Below are positions 1 to 7,500 of a DNA stretch of 25,284 nt, piece after piece. Each line of letters starts with the position of its first letter. Positions within the stretch are counted from its first letter, which is position 1. This stretch comes from Xenococcus sp039190385 (lineage in GTDB: Bacteria; Cyanobacteriota; Cyanobacteriia; Cyanobacteriales; Xenococcaceae). The stretch spans positions 1 to 25,284 of the forward strand of contig JBCCYD010000031.1 in the NCBI GenBank assembly GCA_039190385.1, given 5' to 3'. Both the position numbers and the translations under genes were made by a program. The notes beneath the pieces are model-generated. The model saw only the letters and a list, made by a program, of their open reading frames with translations. It was not told the DNA's origin and did not search any database.

Positions 1-1
1 A

Positions 2-454
2 ATTACTATTATGTCTCCCAGTCAAAATCATGAAATGATTAAAGACTTCATTTTTATATTAGTAATTACTTATTGTGAAGCCATTGATCTAGATTATTAT
101 GCTACTGGTTCAACGACTTTTAAAGATCAAAGTCAACAAGTAGGAAAAGAGCCAGATGCTAGTTTTAGTTTTGGCAGCCTAAAAAATGTTCCTGACTTGG
201 CGATCGAGGTGGTTTTTAGTAGTGGAGGAACTGATGATTTAGATAAATATAAAAGATTGGGAGTTAAGGAAGTTTGGTTTTGGATAAAAAATAAACTAGA
301 AATTTATGTTTTAGATAATGATATTTATCAGCAACAAAGCAGTAGTTTTAATTTGCCAAAACTTGAATCCCAACTACTTACAAAGTATATTTCTAAAGCA
401 TTGATTGAAAATCCTAGAATACTGAAAAAGAAATTCCTTAGAGAAGTTCAGTGA
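2..454 (+). CDS. Uma2 family (DUF820) putative PD-(D/E)XK endonuclease, 5' end cut by window
   Basis: The reading frame is open back to the window edge (I-T-I before MSPSQNHE). Family members usually have a longer N-terminal part ending in a stretch like IEIMSPS-NHE, so the ATG at 11 is probably internal and the true start lies outside the window. Visible family motifs are MSPSQNHE, EPDASFSFG, the core PDLAIEVVFSSGG and KYKRLGVKEVWFW. The Asp/Glu of PDLAIEVV and the following YKRLGVKEVW match the nuclease-fold core of Uma2 proteins, which are abundant in cyanobacteria and of largely unknown biological role. The last ~30 residues are basic and less typical. It is followed by a 66-bp gap and then genes on the opposite strand, so it is not in an operon with its right-hand neighbours. 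The family is clear; the activity is inferred. Confidence 0.82.
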   Translation: MTIMSPSQNHEMIKDFIFILVITYCEAIDLDYYATGSTTFKDQSQQVGKEPDASFSFGSLKNVPDLAIEVVFSSGGTDDLDKYKRLGVKEVWFWIKNKLEIYVLDNDIYQQQSSSFNLPKLESQLLTKYISKALIENPRILKKKFLREVQ

Positions 455-520
455 TTTTTATTTTACCATTACCTTAATTTTCCAAGTCTTGTAAATTGCT
501 TAACCCAAAAAGCGATCGTC

Positions 521-910
521 CTAATTACGAGTAATTTCCTCAAGCGCATTATTAATAATCTCTTCTTCTACACCCTGATTTTTAAGACTTTCTATCAATT
601 TCGAGAGAGGATTATTTTCTAATTCCTCTAAATCTTTTCGTAAACCTTGGCCAATATATAGCAGTACGAAGTAAAGTTAGGACATTTTGTTAAACTCGCA
701 ACTTAATTAATAAATGATTTTTACAATATTTAGGTTGTCCTAACCATGATGCGTAACGCTATACGTCCTCATCAAAGGCTGACAACCAGAAAAACCTAAT
801 ATAGGTGCTATTTTTTTTAAATCTTCAACTACATCTTCAGGAATACGAAGAGTGATCGCTTTTATAGGGCGATCTTTTTTCAATCTTTGTTTTAAAGCTT
901 CAATTTTCAT
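521..910 (-). pseudogene. Ribbon-helix-helix (CopG-like) antitoxin gene split by a 103-bp TA-flanked element
   Basis: Two pieces of one small gene lie on the minus strand. The 5' piece starts at the ATG at 910 (MKIEALKQRLKKDRPIKAI), continues TLRIPEDVVEDLKKIAPILG and FSGCQPLMR, and then runs into a stop near 740. The 3' piece (TYIGQGLRKDLEELENN and onwards, ending EEITRN) reads to a stop at 521-523. Removing 659-761 plus one copy of the flanking TA joins them in frame as QPLMRTYIGQG, giving a 94-residue protein. The TLRIPEDVVEDL segment resembles the beta strand and first helix of RHH antitoxins. A TTG at 952 could extend the N-terminus, but the ATG is more likely. The gene lies just downstream of the PIN toxin gene on the same strand. 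As it stands it encodes only a truncated protein ending in element-derived residues. Confidence 0.75.
659..761. mobile_element. Miniature inverted-repeat element (MITE-like) inserted at TA
   Basis: The 103-bp segment has imperfect terminal inverted repeats: 659-684 against the reverse complement of 736-761 matches at 19 of 26 positions, including an unbroken GTTAGGACA at the inner end. It is flanked by TA at 657-658 and 762-763. Deleting the element and one TA exactly restores the antitoxin frame, which identifies the boundaries. The interior is AT-rich and non-coding. A TA target is typical of IS630/Tc1-mariner transposases, so it was probably mobilised in trans by such an element. The parent IS is not in this window. 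Confidence 0.72.
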
Positions 911-963
911 ATTTTCACTTTTTTCTTCAACAGGCGATTGTCTTGTTTGCAAGTCCTGATTAG

Positions 964-1446
964 CTAGGACAGGAAAATTGTCTCAAAAATAGATCTTTTA
1001 ACACGAAATTTAATCGCCAATAACTTGTGATAAAACTGGTCTAAATTATCTATTATAATTTTGTCGTCCGCGAGCATTTTCTTGATAACGGCTAAAGTTC
1101 CTTTGACATTTAAGCCCAATCGCATAGCTTCGCGTCGAGCAGCAAAATCATCTAAGATTACATGGTCTGATTCTAACTCTATCGCTAAAGATATCGCTCC
1201 GGCTTCGCCTCTGCCAAGACGTTCATTGATACTATTAGCTAAAGAAACAAACTTAATTTGCTTAATTGTCAAACTATTATTTGCAACTGCAATATTTACA
1301 CAGTTACTTGCTTGATCTTGTTTGGCATTAATTTCCTTGATTACTACTTCAGGTACATAGAATTCATAGTCATACTGGAGAAATAATTCTAAAAAATCTA
1401 ACCGAGAAAGAAAAATTAGGGGAGAGGAATTCAAGACAATCTTCAC
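964..1446 (-). CDS. DUF3368 PIN-domain toxin (putative ribonuclease) of a type II toxin-antitoxin pair
   Basis: This 160-residue protein has the standard order of DUF3368 motifs. The N-terminal strand is IVLNSSPLIFLSRL, with Asn at the position that is Asp or Asn in this family. In the middle is GRGEAGAISLAIE, then DHVILDDFAARREAMRLGL, then VKGTLAVIKKM. The acidic residues of GEAGA and LDD would form the metal site expected of a PIN ribonuclease. The start is a GTG at 1446, eight bases after the stop of the UPF0175 gene, so the two are almost certainly co-transcribed. UPF0175 plus DUF3368 is a recurrent toxin-antitoxin pairing in cyanobacteria and archaea. The RNA target is unknown. Confidence 0.85.
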   Translation of the reverse strand: MKIVLNSSPLIFLSRLDFLELFLQYDYEFYVPEVVIKEINAKQDQASNCVNIAVANNSLTIKQIKFVSLANSINERLGRGEAGAISLAIELESDHVILDDFAARREAMRLGLNVKGTLAVIKKMLADDKIIIDNLDQFYHKLLAIKFRVKRSIFETIFLS

Positions 1447-1454
1447 GCTTTGTT

Positions 1455-1694
1455 TTACCAGCTTCTTTCTAGAGTAATATCATCATCAGTCAGGTAAGAA
1501 AACTCGATACCCATCAGCTCTAGTAGTTGTAATAAAACTTCCACTTCAAACTCCATTATCTCTGCTGCTTTTTTCAAGCTTATCACCCGAGAAACTAAAG
1601 CTCCGACTACAAATAAAAATCTTTCTTTTTGTTCCAGATTAGGAAATATTTGTACATTGGAAGCAATTTCTTGCCTGGTTTCTCTATTAAGCAT
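1455..1694 (-). CDS. UPF0175 family antitoxin
   Basis: This 79-residue protein starts at the ATG at 1694. The segment VGALVSRVISLKKAAEIMEF is the characteristic UPF0175 helix-turn-helix-like core, and the C-terminus LLELMGIEFSYLTDDD also fits the family. It is the first gene of a two-gene minus-strand unit with the PIN toxin, the antitoxin-first order expected of type II systems. It probably binds and neutralises the PIN protein and represses its own promoter in the 1695-1740 region. I see no well-formed operator there. Confidence 0.83.
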   Translation of the reverse strand: MLNRETRQEIASNVQIFPNLEQKERFLFVVGALVSRVISLKKAAEIMEFEVEVLLQLLELMGIEFSYLTDDDITLERSW

Positions 1695-1747
1695 TAGTTA
1701 AAAGTGAGATGATTTCTTCTTTTATAGTAAAAGTAATTTACTGTTTT

Positions 1748-1825
1748 GTTACAAAAGAGATTCTAAATCTGCTAATTCTTGCGCGATCACATCTTTTAAT
1801 TTCTCTGGATATAATTTATTTCTAC
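1748..1825 (-). pseudogene. Orphan copy of a PKS C-terminal tail (remnant of a duplicated or lost PKS gene)
   Basis: Read on the minus strand, this segment ends IAQELADLESLL plus TAA, identical in protein to the last 12 residues of PKS2. The preceding YPEKLKDV matches SPEELEDA of PKS2. At DNA level it matches 2922-3000: about 57 of the first 62 bases are identical, then the match is weaker with a one-base deletion. Nothing PKS-like continues beyond 1825, so it is an isolated 78-bp relic. Together with 2922-3000 it forms a direct repeat bracketing the kinase gene. Confidence 0.8.
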
Positions 1826-1870
1826 TTTTTTATTTAGTTGTAATTATGGGAACTATAGATGTATTGAATT

Positions 1871-1882
1871 GCTAAATTTAGC
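1871..1882. promoter_or_regulatory. Perfect 12-bp palindrome upstream of the kinase gene
   Basis: GCTAAATTTAGC is a perfect palindrome 35 bases before the kinase start. It could be an operator, but it is AT-rich and short enough to occur by chance. No convincing promoter hexamers could be assigned around it. Confidence 0.2.
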
Positions 1883-1906
1883 TTAATCAAGATTGTTTTT
1901 AAGAGT

Positions 1907-1912
1907 AAGGAG
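1907..1912 (+). promoter_or_regulatory. Shine-Dalgarno site of the kinase gene
   Basis: AAGGAG lies five bases before the ATG at 1918. It supports this start and indicates that the gene is translated independently. Confidence 0.6.
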
Positions 1913-1917
1913 TTATT

Positions 1918-2940
1918 ATGAACTTAGATGAAGTACCAGAAGTAGTCCTAGATAACCTTCTAGAATCTTACTTTCAAGGCAAAATAGAAAAAAAGTTTGA
2001 AGGTAACTCTGGGAAAGTATATTTAGTAAAAAATAATTGTTTTTCCCCCGAATATAATGCATATAAAAAATGTAAGGGATTAGAAGAAGACTCAATAGAT
2101 TTATTTAAGGAAGAAGTCTTCAAATGGAACCAGATTAGAAGTAGATATATAGTTCCCATATATTATATGCACACAGTATTTGGAGAATATTATGCTTGCA
2201 TGCGTGCTTGTAAAGGCAGTCTCGAAGAGTTTTTAAAAAATGAAGTTACAGAGATTGCAGCTTATAATTATTCATTACAAATAATCAAAGGTCTTTTGGA
2301 TATGAATGATAGTGGATTACTTCATCATCAAGATTTTAATCCACAAAATATTCTTTATGAAGATTTATCAGAATTGTTCAGAGACTTTCCTCCTCAGCAT
2401 TTTGATGATTCCCATAGATATAGAATGATGATATCTGATTTTGCAATGTCTAATTATTATCTAAAAAATAATATTGACGGCAAAGCTGGTGGGAAGTTTC
2501 CTTTCAAAGCTCCAGAACAATACAAAAATTCTGACCTTATGTGTTTTCAACCAGATCGCTTTGCTCTTGGAGTTTTACTTTGTTTACTATTTTCTAATAA
2601 GCATCCATGTGGACATTCGGCAGCACAAGTATTGAAAAAAAATCCAAAGAAAATTAAAGGTGGATGGGAAAATTGGGCTAAGAATGGAGAAAGAGTAATT
2701 CAAGTCAAGAATAAAAAACTAAAAAAACTTATAGAAAAACTATTATTAGCTTGGCCAAGCCAACGTCCATCATTTAGTGATTGCTTTGCTCAAATACAAA
2801 GCGAGTATGAATCATATTATCCAGAACAAGCAAAGATATCTATAAATCTTATTAATTGTTCTAAAGATGAGTATGACAAAGTACCAAGAGAAAATTTACG
2901 TCATAAATATCATGATAATTCGTTACAGAAGAGATTCTAA
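1918..2940 (+). CDS. Protein-kinase-like protein with variant motifs (serine/threonine kinase fold)
   Basis: This 340-residue protein has no signal peptide or membrane segment, so it is probably cytosolic. Kinase landmarks appear in order: a partial glycine loop GNSGKVYLV (29-37), the catalytic loop HHQDFNPQNIL (136-146, Asp139 and Asn144), a DFG equivalent reading SDFAMSN (173-179), APEQY (198-202), the F-helix region DRFALGVLLCLLF, and a final RPSF. HxD is HQD and DFG is DFA. The ATP-binding lysine is unclear; Lys50 in EYNAYKKCK is a weak candidate. Activity is therefore uncertain, although Asp139, Asn144 and Asp174 are all present. Motifs such as NKHPCGHS recall the IRE1-like kinase branch, but I cannot confirm that relationship. 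The last six residues (SLQKRF) are encoded by DNA antisense to the PKS2 3' end, so the original C-terminus may have been replaced on insertion. It converges on PKS2 with an 18-base overlap. Confidence 0.7.
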   Translation: MNLDEVPEVVLDNLLESYFQGKIEKKFEGNSGKVYLVKNNCFSPEYNAYKKCKGLEEDSIDLFKEEVFKWNQIRSRYIVPIYYMHTVFGEYYACMRACKGSLEEFLKNEVTEIAAYNYSLQIIKGLLDMNDSGLLHHQDFNPQNILYEDLSELFRDFPPQHFDDSHRYRMMISDFAMSNYYLKNNIDGKAGGKFPFKAPEQYKNSDLMCFQPDRFALGVLLCLLFSNKHPCGHSAAQVLKKNPKKIKGGWENWAKNGERVIQVKNKKLKKLIEKLLLAWPSQRPSFSDCFAQIQSEYESYYPEQAKISINLINCSKDEYDKVPRENLRHKYHDNSLQKRF

Positions 2941-3000
2941 ATCAGCTAATTCTTGCGCGATCGCATCTTCTAATTCCTCTGGAGACAATTCAGTTTCTAC
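2922..3000. repeat. Second copy of the direct repeat flanking the kinase gene (PKS2 3' end)
   Basis: This is the intact, in-gene copy of the 78-bp repeat at 1748-1825 in the same orientation. It contains the PKS2 stop codon and the codons of its acidic C-terminal tail. The two copies delimit a ~1.1-kb segment holding only the kinase gene. Confidence 0.75.
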
Positions 3001-4500
3001 TGTTTCAGCTGATTCTGCTTTAGGCGCTTCTAAATGTAACACCTCATCAAAAATATAATTAGCCAGTTGTTCAATATTAGAATGCTCAAAAATTACTGTT
3101 GAAGAAATAGTAGCTTGTAAGTTATTTTCTAATTTATTTTTTAATTCGATCGCCATCAATGAATCCATCCCAATATCAAAAAATCCTTGGGAAACACTAG
3201 GCAATTGATTCGCGGATAAACCCAATACTTTACCAACTTCTTTTTGCAAGAAAGTAATCAGGAATTTTAACTGATGTTCAGGATTTATGGCTTGTAGTTC
3301 TGTTAAGAAATTGGAACTAGAAGTACTAATCTCAGAAGTTTGTTTTATCTGTTTAAAATCTTCAACTAAAGGCAAATTATAACCAGCAGCAATAAATCGT
3401 GACCAATCAATGGGAACTATCCCAACTTGCGGTGAAGATTGATTAAATAATTTTTCTAAGATCGCCAATCCCTCTTGAGGAGCGATCGAACCAATGCCTT
3501 TTAAATTCATCTGGCGATCTGCTTTGCGTCTTGCTGCTTCACCAATATCTGACCAAGCACCCCAGTTAAGACTTAATCCTGGCAATCCTTGGGCTTGTCT
3601 GTAATGAGCCAATGTATCAAGAAAAGTATTAGCAACGACATGATTTGTTTGTCCTGGTGAACCTAATAAAGAAGCGGCAGAAGAAAACAGAATGAAGAAA
3701 TCTAAAGGCATGTCTTTGGTTAATTGATGCAGATTCCAAGCACCTAAAACTTTTGGATTCATGACTGTTGCCATTCTTTCTGAATCCATATTTATCAGCA
3801 TTCCATCATCTAATGTGCCAGCGGAGTGGATTATTCCACCTAGGGGAGGGAGGGGCGCGGAGGTTGTAGGGGCGCAAGGCTTGCGCCCGATAATTTGTTG
3901 TAAAGAGTCGTAGTTTGCAATATCTGCTTGAGCGATTGTGACGTTGACTTGTTTTTGTTCTAATTGACTTATTTGTTGCTGAGCATATTCTGATGGTTGG
4001 TTACGTCCAATTAATAGTAGATGTTTTGCTCCTTTTTCTACTAACCAATTAGCTACTAATAATCCTAAATCACCTAATCCTCCGGCTATCAGATAAGTTT
4101 TATCTTCATCAATTTGTAGGGTTGAACGGTCATTTATCTCTACGGGGTTATCGTGGGTAACAACTATTTTTCCAATATGTTTTGCCTTTTGCATATATTG
4201 GAATGCTGATATCGTTTCTTCCAGAGAAAATTCTTTGTAAGGTAATGGTTTGAGTTCTGCTGTGGCAAATCTAGCAATTAATTTTGTTAACAGCGATTGA
4301 ATTACATTAGGTTGTTGCTGGGCAGTACTGAACAAATCAACTAGAGAATAAGATACATTTGGCTTGATTTGAGCTATTTCTTCTGTACTTCTGATATCGC
4401 GCTTTCCTATCTCAATAAAATGTCCGTCATCTTTTAAAATCGATAAACTGCGATCGATAAATTCTCCAGATAAAGAATTAAATACAATATCTACGCCTTC
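2923..4500 (-). CDS. PKS2, 3' part: end of ER, ketoreductase and acyl carrier protein domains (downstream of in-frame TGA)
   Basis: This is the continuation, in the same frame, of the PKS reading frame that stops at 4501. It opens with EGVDIVFNSLSGEF, which aligns with GEGVDIILNSLSGEF in the ER of PKS1, so the ER domain is cut in two. The KR domain follows (YLIAGGLGDLGLL, then LFSSAASLLGSPGQTNHVVA), then an ACP with the phosphopantetheine serine in FFDIGMDSLMAIEL, then an acidic tail ending IAQELADLESLL that looks like a docking peptide. There is no thioesterase, reductase or condensation domain. There is no good start codon just after the stop. The first candidate is a TTG at 4335 inside conserved ER sequence (DLFSTAQQQ), so independent translation is doubtful. 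Between the two halves of the KR fold, GRKPCAPTTSAPLPP is repeat-derived. Confidence 0.8.
   Translation of the reverse strand, partial: EGVDIVFNSLSGEFIDRSLSILKDDGHFIEIGKRDIRSTEEIAQIKPNVSYSLVDLFSTAQQQPNVIQSLLTKLIARFATAELKPLPYKEFSLEETISAFQYMQKAKHIGKIVVTHDNPVEINDRSTLQIDEDKTYLIAGGLGDLGLLVANWLVEKGAKHLLLIGRNQPSEYAQQQISQLEQKQVNVTIAQADIANYDSLQQIIGRKPCAPTTSAPLPPLGGIIHSAGTLDDGMLINMDSERMATVMNPKVLGAWNLHQLTKDMPLDFFILFSSAASLLGSPGQTNHVVANTFLDTLAHYRQAQGLPGLSLNWGAWSDIGEAARRKADRQMNLKGIGSIAPQEGLAILEKLFNQSSPQVGIVPIDWSRFIAAGYNLPLVEDFKQIKQTSEISTSSSNFLTELQAINPEHQLKFLITFLQKEVGKVLGLSANQLPSVSQGFFDIGMDSLMAIELKNKLENNLQATISSTVIFEHSNIEQLANYIFDEVLHLEAPKAESAETVETELSPEELEDAIAQELADLESLL
3866..3888. repeat. GC-rich palindromic repeat, type B (GTAGGGGCGCAAGGCTTGCGCCC family), in the PKS2 KR domain
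   Basis: An inverted repeat GGGCGCAAG / CTTGCGCCC preceded by GTAG. It is read as part of GRKPCAPT, and the adjoining G-rich tract 3841-3862 gives SAPLPPLG. It sits at the same KR position where PKS1 has a type A palindrome. Confidence 0.82.
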
Positions 4501-4503
4501 TCA
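4501..4503 (-). other. In-frame TGA interrupting PKS2
   Basis: The codons read L-Q-T-T-N-stop-E-G-V-D-I. PKS1 has Q-I-T-N-G-E-G-V-D-I at the same place, so the stop replaces the conserved glycine; one change from GGA to TGA would suffice. The frame is unchanged on both sides. It could be a true nonsense mutation, a sequencing or assembly error, or leaky readthrough. Confidence 0.9.
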
Positions 4504-7500
4504 GTTAGTAGTTTGCAATATTTCATCTGCAAAATCCAAAGTGCGAGAATTCATCACATGTTTAATTCCCAGAGATTTGAGAAATTCCCATTTCCCAGGA
4601 CTTGCTGTAGCAAAGACTTCCATGCCTGCTAATTGGGCGATTTGCACTGCGGCCATTCCCGTACCACCCGCAGCCGAATGAATTAAAATGCGTTTCGATT
4701 GTAGAGACGTACCATGGTACGTCTCTACGGTTGTTTCCAAGGCATAGGATGCGGTCAAAAAATTAGCCGGAATTGTAGCAGCTTCTGACCAAGATAGGTT
4801 ATCTGGTTTAGCTACGACCATTAATTTATTGACAGTGACATATTGATTAAAACTACCTGTCGCTAGAGCAATTACGAGATCGCCCATCGCAAAATCAGTA
4901 ACATCTTCTCCTACCGCAACGATTTCACCAGCACATTCAACCCCAAACCAATCTTTCTCAAAGGGCAGTAAACCCAAAGTATCTAAAACATCAATAAAAT
5001 TCAGTCCTGTGGTTATGACTTTGATTTCAACTTCATCTGCTTCAGGTTGACGACGTTCTAAAGGAATTAATTGTAAATTTTCAGCACTACCTTTTTTACT
5101 AATACTAAGTTGGTAAGGTTCGTCTTCTGGTAAGTTAAAGAAATCTTCCTTGGATTGCCAATGATTTAAACGAGCAACTTTCCGCTGATTATTACGCCAG
5201 ATTACTTGTTCAGCCGAAGAGTCAGATTGTATTTCAGTAATTAAATTATCTATTTGTTGCTTTAAGTTAGCTTTAGGATCTAAATCTAAACAAGTACAAT
5301 TTAATTCAGGATGCTCTAAGTTTATAACCTTGGCTAAACCAGGCAAGGAAGATTGGCTTAATCCTTCTAGATTTACCTCATGCATAGTACCTCTAGTTAC
5401 CAGATATAAATTGGTCTGAGCAATATTATTTTTAATTAATGCCTGAGTTAAATATAGTGGGGCATTAGTTTTGCTTTGAATATCTGATTCTAAATTATTT
5501 GAATTGCTATCTAGACTCTGAAGATAGATAACATTTTGGCAGAGTTTATTTTCTTGTTTTAGATTATTGATTAAGCGATCGCATTCTTCAAAAACCAAAG
5601 TATTAACTTGATATTTATCTTCTTGCTCTTGCTTAAATTCTGCTCCTGTAGTTACTAAAGTGCAGTCGGTATTTAAACTTTTTAGGTAATTGCTAATTTC
5701 TTCCCCTATCCCTTCGCGATCGCAGAATATTAGATAATGCTCATTTTCTAATGATTTTTCTCCAGCTTGTGCCACAATTACCGTTTGCGCTAGTGTCAAA
5801 TCATCATTTTGCGATCGCTCAGTATCACAGAGATTGATCACTTCTGCAAAATCTGTATCTAATAATATTTCTTGCCATTTATCAACAGAAATCAAAGGAT
5901 AGTTAGCGCGAAAATCTTTATCAATAAATTTCCACCAACCTTCTGTCATCCCAAAAGTTAGATCAAACCATCTAACAGGTTGTACTCCTTCAACGATAAT
6001 CAAAAGACCTTTAGAAGATATAAGCTTTTGCACATTAGCTAAAGTTTGTTGTAAATTTGCCGTCGCATGAAGAACATTGGCACCGATGATAATATCGTAA
6101 TTTTCCTTTCTTTCTGGTGTTTTTGATATATCTAAAATCTCATACTTAACAAAATCATACTCGGCAAACTTATCCTGAGCTTTAGTTAAAAATAGAGGCG
6201 ATAAATCTGTAAAAGTATATTCTACGTCATAAGAATTTAACTCAGGCAATAAATGAGCTGTTGTTCCTCCTGTCCCCGCACCTATTTCTAATATTCTAAT
6301 TTTTTTATCTTGAGTTTGATTTTTTAAAAGTTTTTTAATCGTCTCAGCAACTAAGCTATTAGTTACTTTTGCTCCAGGAGAATGTTGATAAAGGCTAGTA
6401 GTCGTACTTAAATCTCCCCCAGGAAATAACAACTCTTTGGGATTGCTATTGCCATTCAATACTTTATCTAATTGGGAAGCACATCTGTGTAATAAATCCA
6501 ACTCTGCTTGAGCTTGAGGATATTGCCTTGATAGTTCTTGCTGACGTTCGATGAGATTAATTTTCTCAGGACTTTTAATCACATGCCAAATGCTATTAGT
6601 CTCTTGTAAAATTTTTACTTCAACTAAGATCTCTAAGATTCTTTCCCATAAAGATTCCTGCTCTTCAACAATACTAAATTGTTCAATACTGGGACTTAAT
6701 AATTGCTCTTCATTAAAATTGACTCCTATTTTTTCTAGGGCATCAATAATATAGTGAATACTTAAATCTTCTAGCTCTGATAATAATTCTAGATAGTTTC
6801 TAAAATCTACATTATTAGTTAATTGATCAAATTTAACTTCAACATGATTTTGAATATCTGATAAAGGAATAAAATTATTATTGGGGGAAGCTATAGGAGC
6901 ATCACGCCATTCTATTTGATACAGCCAATCATCTAAATTTTTGTATGTATGAGCCAGCAAGCTAGTTTGACTCGCTTTGATATTTATCTCATCAATTATG
7001 GCAATAATTTCTCCATGCTCATTAATTATTTCAAAATTTAGGGTATAAATTCCAGAATTATAATTAACTAATTTTGCATAACTCCAAATTGTAGTTGAGG
7101 TTATTTTGTTAGCATTGAAAATAATATTTTTTATTTCAAAAGGCAAATAGATTTGGGTGTTGTCTTCATTCTCTATTGTTGCGCCACCTACTTGCAAGCA
7201 AGCATCTAATAATGCAGGATGGATGATGTATTTATTTGCTTCTTGAATTAACTCTTCTGGTAATTCTATTTTTCCTAATGCTTGATTATGAGAGATATAT
7301 AGTTCCGCGATCGCTCGAAAGTTACTACCATAATGTAATTCTTTAGCTGCCAAGTCTTGGTAATATTTGTCTACCTCAATTTTTTGCGTAATCTCTTGCT
7401 GATACTGCTCTAAATTAGAGCCAGGATTATTGATTGAAGAGCTGGCTATTTTTCCTTTACTATGACAAATCCAATCTGAATTATTATTTAAGCTAAATAT

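Noticed and set aside
740..952. A separate intact 70-residue gene
   Set aside because: Its last residues come from the inserted element, and its start region is TTG; it is the 5' half of the split antitoxin gene.
2867..3058. 63-residue plus-strand frame overlapping the kinase and PKS2 ends
   Set aside because: A shadow of two real genes with no recognisable motif.
4333..4335. TTG as start of an independent KR-ACP protein
   Set aside because: It falls inside conserved ER sequence (DLFSTAQ) that continues upstream in the same frame, and I noticed no convincing ribosome binding site.
4501..4503. Selenocysteine or recoded TGA
   Set aside because: PKS1 has glycine at this position, no selenocysteine enzyme logic applies to a PKS ER at this residue, and I see no evidence of a Sec insertion element.
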